A stretch of DNA of 64,000 nucleotides from contig NZ_CP085840.1 of the NCBI RefSeq assembly GCF_020715685.1, positions 3,162,001-3,226,000 on the forward strand, given 5' to 3'. Numbering within the stretch: the stretch's first letter is position 1; each line of letters starts with the position of its first letter. The notes under the pieces are model-generated. The model was not told the DNA's origin. It made no database searches and saw only the letters and a program-made list of their open reading frames with translations. Source of the stretch: Dermatobacter hominis (GTDB lineage: Bacteria; Actinomycetota; Acidimicrobiia; Acidimicrobiales; Microtrichaceae). Shown here piece after piece: positions 61,446 to 64,000 of this stretch. A program made the translations under genes and the position numbers.

Positions 61446-63209
61446 ATGGCCGATCTGATCATCCGCAACGGCACCGTCGTCGACGGGACGGGGGCACCGG
61501 CCCGCGTGGCCGACGTCGAGGTCACCGACGGCGTGGTGACCGCGGTCGGTGACGGCGGCGGCGGGCGTCTCGACGGCACCGCGACGAGGGAGATCGACGC
61601 CGACGGCCTCCTGGTGACCCCCGGCTTCGTCGACATCCACACCCACTTCGACGGCCAGGTGACGTGGGACCCGGTGGTCAAGCCGTCATCGCTGCACGGC
61701 GTGACGACGATCGCCATGGGCAACTGCGGCGTCGGCTTCGCCCCGGCCGCGCCCGACCGGCACGAGTGGCTGATCGGGCTGCTCGAGGGCGTCGAGGACA
61801 TCCCGGGCGCGGCGCTGTCGGAGGGCCTGACGTGGGACTGGGAGTCCTTCCCCGAGTACCTGGACTCGGTGGCGGCCAAGCCCCACACCCTCGACATCGG
61901 CACCCACGTCCCCCACGCCGCCCTGCGCACCTACGTGATGGGGGAGCGGGGCGCCGACCACACGGAGGCGCCGACCGAGGGCGAGGTCGCCGAGATGGGC
62001 CGCCTGGTCGAGGAGGCGCTCGCCGCCGGTGCGATCGGCTTCGCGACGTCGCGCACCGAGGTGCACCGCACCAGCGCCGGCGAGAACATCGGCACGCTGA
62101 CGGCGGGGGACGCCGAGCTGCTCGCCATCGCCGAGGCGATGCGCCGATCGGGCACCGGCGTGGTGCAGCTGATCAGCGACCTGTACCAGACGCCCGACGA
62201 CGACCTGGCCCAGCGCGAGCTCGACCTGCTCGAGCGCTTCGTCCGCACCAGCGGCCGACCCCTCAGCTTCACGATGCAGCAGGCGTACCACTCGCCCGAT
62301 CGCTGGCGGTTCCAGATGGACTGGGTCGACCGCATGGTCGCGGCCGGCCTCGACGTGAAGGCCCAGGTGGCCGCCCGCCCGATCGGCGTGCTGCTCGGCC
62401 TGCAGGCGACCGCCAACCCGTTCCTCTTCTGCGCGTCGTACGGCGAGGTGGCCGGGCTCGACCTGGGGGCGCGCGTCGCCGCGCTGCAGGACCCCGAGCG
62501 CAAGCGCCGCATCCTCGCCGAGCACGGCGAGATCGCCGCCACGCTGGAGCCGGGGATCTTCCAGCAGATCATGTGCGGCTTCGACATCACCTTCGAGATG
62601 GCCGACCCGGTCGACTACGAGCTGCACACCGACCGCTCGATCGGCGCCCGGGCCCGCGCCGCCGGCGTCGAGCCGATCTCGGTCGTCTACGACCTCCTGC
62701 TGGAGCGGGGCGGCGAGCAGCTGCTGTACCTGCCGCTCTTCAACTTCGCCCACGGCGACTTCGGTGACCTGTACGACATGATCACCTCGCCCAACGTGCT
62801 GTTCGGGCTGTCCGACGCCGGTGCGCACTGCGGCGCGATCTGCGACGCGTCGATGACGACGTCGTCCTTCGTCGTGTGGAGCCGGGACCGCCGCGACGGG
62901 GAGCCCGTGCCGGTCGAGGACATCGTGCACGGCCACACGCAGCGCAACGCCCGCCACGTCGGCTGGTTCGACCGCGGGGTCGTGGCTCCGGGCCACGTCG
63001 CCGACCTCAACGTGATCGAGCTCGACGCGCTGGCCTGCCACCCGCCGACGATCGTCCACGATCTGCCGGCCGGCGGCCGCCGCCTGATGCAGACCGCCGA
63101 GGGCTACCGCCACACGATCAAGTCGGGCGTCGTGACCTTCACCGACGGCGAGCACACCGGCGAGCTGCCGGGCGAGCTCCTCCGCGGCACCCGCCCCGCC
63201 CCGCGCTGA
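61446..63209 (+). CDS. N-acyl-D-amino-acid deacylase-like amidohydrolase
   Basis: 587 residues. The amidohydrolase barrel starts with ADLIIRNGTVVDGTG, the metal-binding HTHFDGQ, and the MGNCGVGFAP motif characteristic of D-aminoacylases. LFGLSDAGAHCG supplies the late Asp, and DLNVIELDAL the closing beta-sandwich. The likely reaction is removal of the acyl group from N-acyl-D-amino acids, or a related amide hydrolysis. The ATG has a CAGGGGGA ribosome-binding site. It is convergent with the oxidoreductase gene beyond a short minisatellite. Confidence 0.92.
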   Translation: MADLIIRNGTVVDGTGAPARVADVEVTDGVVTAVGDGGGGRLDGTATREIDADGLLVTPGFVDIHTHFDGQVTWDPVVKPSSLHGVTTIAMGNCGVGFAPAAPDRHEWLIGLLEGVEDIPGAALSEGLTWDWESFPEYLDSVAAKPHTLDIGTHVPHAALRTYVMGERGADHTEAPTEGEVAEMGRLVEEALAAGAIGFATSRTEVHRTSAGENIGTLTAGDAELLAIAEAMRRSGTGVVQLISDLYQTPDDDLAQRELDLLERFVRTSGRPLSFTMQQAYHSPDRWRFQMDWVDRMVAAGLDVKAQVAARPIGVLLGLQATANPFLFCASYGEVAGLDLGARVAALQDPERKRRILAEHGEIAATLEPGIFQQIMCGFDITFEMADPVDYELHTDRSIGARARAAGVEPISVVYDLLLERGGEQLLYLPLFNFAHGDFGDLYDMITSPNVLFGLSDAGAHCGAICDASMTTSSFVVWSRDRRDGEPVPVEDIVHGHTQRNARHVGWFDRGVVAPGHVADLNVIELDALACHPPTIVHDLPAGGRRLMQTAEGYRHTIKSGVVTFTDGEHTGELPGELLRGTRPAPR

Positions 63210-63225
63210 CCCGCCGCGGCCCGGC

Positions 63226-63290
63226 GGCCAGAGGGGCCGGCGGTCAGAGGGGGCCGGTGGTCAGAGGGGCTGGTGGTCAGAGGGGCTGGC
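63226..63290. repeat. 16-17-bp minisatellite, four copies, covering a stop codon
   Basis: Four units of the form GGTCAGAGGGGCTGGT lie at 63226-63241, 63242-63258 (one extra G), 63259-63274 and 63275-63290. The oxidoreductase stop codon (TCA at 63277-63279 on the plus strand) is within the fourth unit. Confidence 0.85.
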
Positions 63291-64000
63291 GGCGGAGGAC
63301 GGATCGCGCCGCGGCCCGGCCGCACATGCCGTGCACGCCGCCACCGGGCGGCGTCGCCGACGAGCAGAGGTAGAGGCCCTCGACGGGGGTCGCCCACGGG
63401 TCGAGCGACGGGACCGGCCGCAGCAGGAACTGGCGGAGGTCGGCGACACCTCCGTTGATGTCGCCGCCGATGTAGTTCGGGTTGTACGCCTCGACCTGCG
63501 GCGCGGTCATCGTGTGCCGGGCGAGCACCAGGTCCTTGAAGCCCGGAGCGAACGCCTCGATCCGGTCCTCCATCGCGGCGGTCATGTCGACGTCGCAGCC
63601 GGCGGGGACGTGGCAGTAGCCCCACAGCGTCTGCGTGCCGGCGGGTGCGCGGGTCGGGTCGAAGTTCGACTGCTGCGCGAGCAGCATGAACGGCACCTCG
63701 GGGAGCCGACCGGCGACGACCGCCTCCTCGGAGGCGCGCACCTCGGCGAGGGTGCCGCCGAGGTGCACGGTCCCGGCCCGGGCGGTGGCCGGGTCCTTCC
63801 ACGGGACCGGTCCGTCGAGTGCCCAGTCGACCTTGCAGACGCCCGCCCCGTACCGGTAGCGCTCGAGCATCCGCCGGTAGCGCGAGGGGAGGCGGTCGCC
63901 CGCGAGCGCCACCAGCTGCCGCGGCGTGACGTCGCAGAGCACGGCCCGCGCCGGGGGGACGTCGTCGAGCGTGCGGACGTCCTCGCCGCAGCGCACGGTC
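63277..64000 (-). CDS. C-terminal part of a PYROXD2-like FAD oxidoreductase (runs off right edge)
   Basis: About 241 residues of the C-terminal part are visible and the frame continues beyond the window. The end carries NYIGGDINGGVADLRQFLLR, VEGLYLCSSATPPGGGVHGMCGRAAA, the FAD-binding C-terminal motif of phytoene-desaturase-like/PYROXD2 proteins. It is likely an FAD-dependent oxidase or dehydrogenase of a hydrophobic substrate. The stop codon lies inside a 16-17-bp tandem repeat, so C-terminal length may vary between strains. Confidence 0.88.
   Translation of the reverse strand, partial: TVRCGEDVRTLDDVPPARAVLCDVTPRQLVALAGDRLPSRYRRMLERYRYGAGVCKVDWALDGPVPWKDPATARAGTVHLGGTLAEVRASEEAVVAGRLPEVPFMLLAQQSNFDPTRAPAGTQTLWGYCHVPAGCDVDMTAAMEDRIEAFAPGFKDLVLARHTMTAPQVEAYNPNYIGGDINGGVADLRQFLLRPVPSLDPWATPVEGLYLCSSATPPGGGVHGMCGRAAARSVLRRQPL

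Overview
High-GC (about 70% or more) actinobacterial chromosomal DNA, densely coding, with no phage, IS, CRISPR, tRNA or rRNA recognised. The gene content suggests Actinomycetota, probably an Acidimicrobiia-like lineage: F420-type LLM oxidoreductase, a DUF3499 protein, a PIN-PhoH protein, heterodimer-style acyl-CoA dehydrogenases, P450s of steroid/lipid type and a second type II topoisomerase. No taxonomic marker gene is present, so the class is an inference.

Layout. 1-5.2 kb: start of a membrane-protein-like gene leaving the left edge, a zinc-ribbon/adenylate cyclase/AAA/TPR signalling protein, a 1-Cys peroxiredoxin with an IscR-like palindrome upstream, and a small unknown helical protein. 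5.4-8 kb: two coupled acyltransferase-3 membrane proteins. 8.1-18.2 kb: ParE-like and ParC-like topoisomerase subunits flanking a flavin-fold/GAF/winged-helix regulator with a coupled flavin-fold partner, a hemerythrin, a sulfotransferase and a DUF1214 protein. 18.4-24.4 kb: amidase, LLM oxidoreductase and enoyl-CoA hydratase, and a PQQ-type sugar dehydrogenase/PKD lipoprotein. 24.5-27.2 kb: GAF-PAS-PAS-GGDEF-EAL protein. 27.3-31.7 kb: catabolic run (SDR, metallo-hydrolase, two acyl-CoA dehydrogenases). 31.8-37.6 kb: proline-rich membrane protein, PIN-PhoH protein with an apparent AUC start, MgtE/SLC41-type transporter, propeller lipoprotein, APH-type kinase. 37.7-43.3 kb: sulfatase, ABC exporter pair, WYL regulator, amidohydrolase. 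43.4-47.9 kb: two related surface lipoproteins, GH3 glycosidase, ArsC. 47.9-52.7 kb: TetR regulator, two divergent P450s sharing an operator-rich promoter, aminotransferase. 52.8-64 kb: GNAT, SpoIID-like protein, EEP hydrolase, degenerate SDR, DUF3499 repeat protein, class I fumarase, serine hydrolase lipoprotein, DUF4126, N-acyl-D-amino-acid deacylase-like protein, and the C-terminal part of a PYROXD2-like oxidoreductase leaving the right edge.

Regulation is the most striking part. About fifteen genes have a TAnnnT hexamer ending 6-9 nt before the start codon and no Shine-Dalgarno sequence, which indicates common leaderless transcription. Several of these promoters carry long palindromes over the -35/spacer (P450 pair, acyl-CoA dehydrogenase, enoyl-CoA hydratase), as expected for TetR-type repression of lipid or steroid catabolism. 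The best candidate for an undescribed system is the flavin-fold/GAF/winged-helix regulator with its overlapping flavin-fold partner, next to a divergent hemerythrin gene (10.3-13.1 kb). All functions are read from sequence alone.
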